Assembly: GCF_004570385.1 (NCBI RefSeq)
Contig: NZ_SPQL01000005.1
Span: 186,001-250,000 of the forward strand
Direction: 5' to 3'
Origin: Blastococcus sp. CT_GayMR19
GTDB taxonomy: Bacteria; Actinomycetota; Actinomycetes; Mycobacteriales; Geodermatophilaceae
DNA: 64,000 nt
Within the stretch, counting starts at the first letter, position 1. Each line of letters begins with the position of its first letter. Positions 63,513 to 64,000 of this stretch are shown in pieces. The notes beneath the pieces were generated by a model. The model did no database searches. It was not told the DNA's origin and worked only from the letters and a program-made list of their open reading frames with translations. Made by a program: the position numbers and the translations under genes.

Positions 63513-64000
63513 ATGTCCGACGCCCCGCTGTCCGCCACCCCGCTGCCCCGCGTGGCGCCGGCCCTGCCCCCGTGGCCGGGCGAGGCGCTGCCCCTGCGAA
63601 CCGGTGAGGTGTTCGTGCGCCACACGCCGTGGACCGGCCCCGTGGACCCGTCAGCGGAGGATGCCCCGCGCGAGCGGGCCCTGTACGTCCACGGCCTCGG
63701 CGGTGCGTCCACCAACTGGACCGATCTCGCCGCGCTCCTCGCCGTCCGGTTCGAGGCATGGGCGCTGGACCTGCCCGGCTTCGGCCGCTCACGGCCCCCG
63801 CTGCGCGGGCGCTACTCGATCCGCGGGCACGTCGCCGCCGTCGTCGACGTCCTCGAACACATCGTCGCCCGGCCCGGCGTGGCCGCCGGCGAGCCCGTCC
63901 ACCTGCTCGGGAACTCCCTCGGCGGGCTGGTCAGCCTGCTGGTGGCGACGCGTCGTCCCGACCTGGTCGCCTCGCTGACGCTCGTCTCCCCGGCCATGCC
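63513..64000 (+). CDS. Alpha/beta-fold hydrolase, truncated by window end
   Basis: The first 162 residues are visible. RALYVHGLGGASTNW gives the oxyanion loop, ALDLPGFGRSRPP the second strand motif, and LLGNSLGGLVSL the nucleophile elbow with the catalytic serine. The acid and histidine lie beyond the window. The start is ATG 63513 and the frame is open to the last base. It is divergent from the TetR regulator. The substrate is unknown. Confidence 0.87.
   Translation, partial: MSDAPLSATPLPRVAPALPPWPGEALPLRTGEVFVRHTPWTGPVDPSAEDAPRERALYVHGLGGASTNWTDLAALLAVRFEAWALDLPGFGRSRPPLRGRYSIRGHVAAVVDVLEHIVARPGVAAGEPVHLLGNSLGGLVSLLVATRRPDLVASLTLVSPAM

Overview
The window is very GC-rich, gene-dense actinobacterial chromosome. 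GTG and TTG starts are frequent, stop/start overlaps are common, and actinobacterial hallmark genes are present (whiB2, mtrA-mtrB-lpqB, DUF3107, DUF3499, F420 biosynthesis, UDP-galactofuranose and galactan enzymes). No mycolate genes are seen. From memory of gene order, the core is collinear with the M. tuberculosis Rv3208-Rv3265 block, with galactan genes that lie near Rv3781-Rv3809 in mycobacteria mixed in. A member of Geodermatophilaceae or a close relative is my best guess; this is inference, not a database result.

Layout. Positions 1-8485 hold a galactan export and assembly cluster (end of an ABC permease, ATPase Wzt, GlfT1), two further glycosyltransferases and Glf on the minus strand, WbbL-like rhamnosyltransferase, ManC and an SDR. 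Positions 8536-11676 hold a base-excision DNA glycosylase, a MazEF-type toxin-antitoxin pair, RmlA and RmlC. Positions 11703-16752 hold F420 biosynthesis (fbiB, fbiA), whiB2 and small conserved unknowns. Positions 16917-28808 hold DUF3499, phosphomannomutase, Trm112-like and SIS proteins, DUF808, GlpD, ManA, a large multi-spanning membrane protein and GlfT2. Positions 28928-39938 hold sahH, mtrA-mtrB-lpqB, a ComF-type phosphoribosyltransferase, the ribosome hibernation factor, an F420/FMN-type oxidoreductase and secA. Positions 39994-46499 hold an Rv3235-family protein, a LysM protein, a small HTH protein, an orphan CpaB/CpaE pair, a WS/DGAT-like acyltransferase and DUF6912. Positions 46503-51239 hold a divergent pair: a 1430-residue FHA/FtsK-SpoIIIE (EccC/EssC-like) ATPase and a WXG100-like protein. 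Positions 51454-64000 hold MaoC, Nudix, PH, PHP, RecB-like nuclease, MpaB-like, hydrolase and beta-propeller genes, the DEAD-box helicase RhlE, a ferritin-like protein, an SDR lacking its tyrosine, DUF3107, TetR and a truncated hydrolase.

Function. The unifying theme is envelope building. ManA, ManB and ManC make GDP-mannose. RmlA and RmlC make dTDP-rhamnose. Glf makes UDP-galactofuranose. WbbL, GlfT1 and GlfT2 build the linker and galactan, and the ABC transporter exports the lipid-linked chain. MtrAB-LpqB and SecA add envelope sensing and protein export. Many genes carry a TAnnnT box 6-9 nt before the start codon, suggesting leaderless transcripts.

Most content is conserved housekeeping. 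The items most worth a second look are the compact WXG100/FHA-FtsK locus, the orphan CpaB/CpaE module with its degenerate P-loop, the DEAD-box helicase with no standard start codon, the acyltransferase with HPxxxDG instead of HHxxxDG, and the triple hairpin between sahH and mtrA where tmk would be expected. I found no CRISPR array, tRNA, rRNA or insertion sequence.
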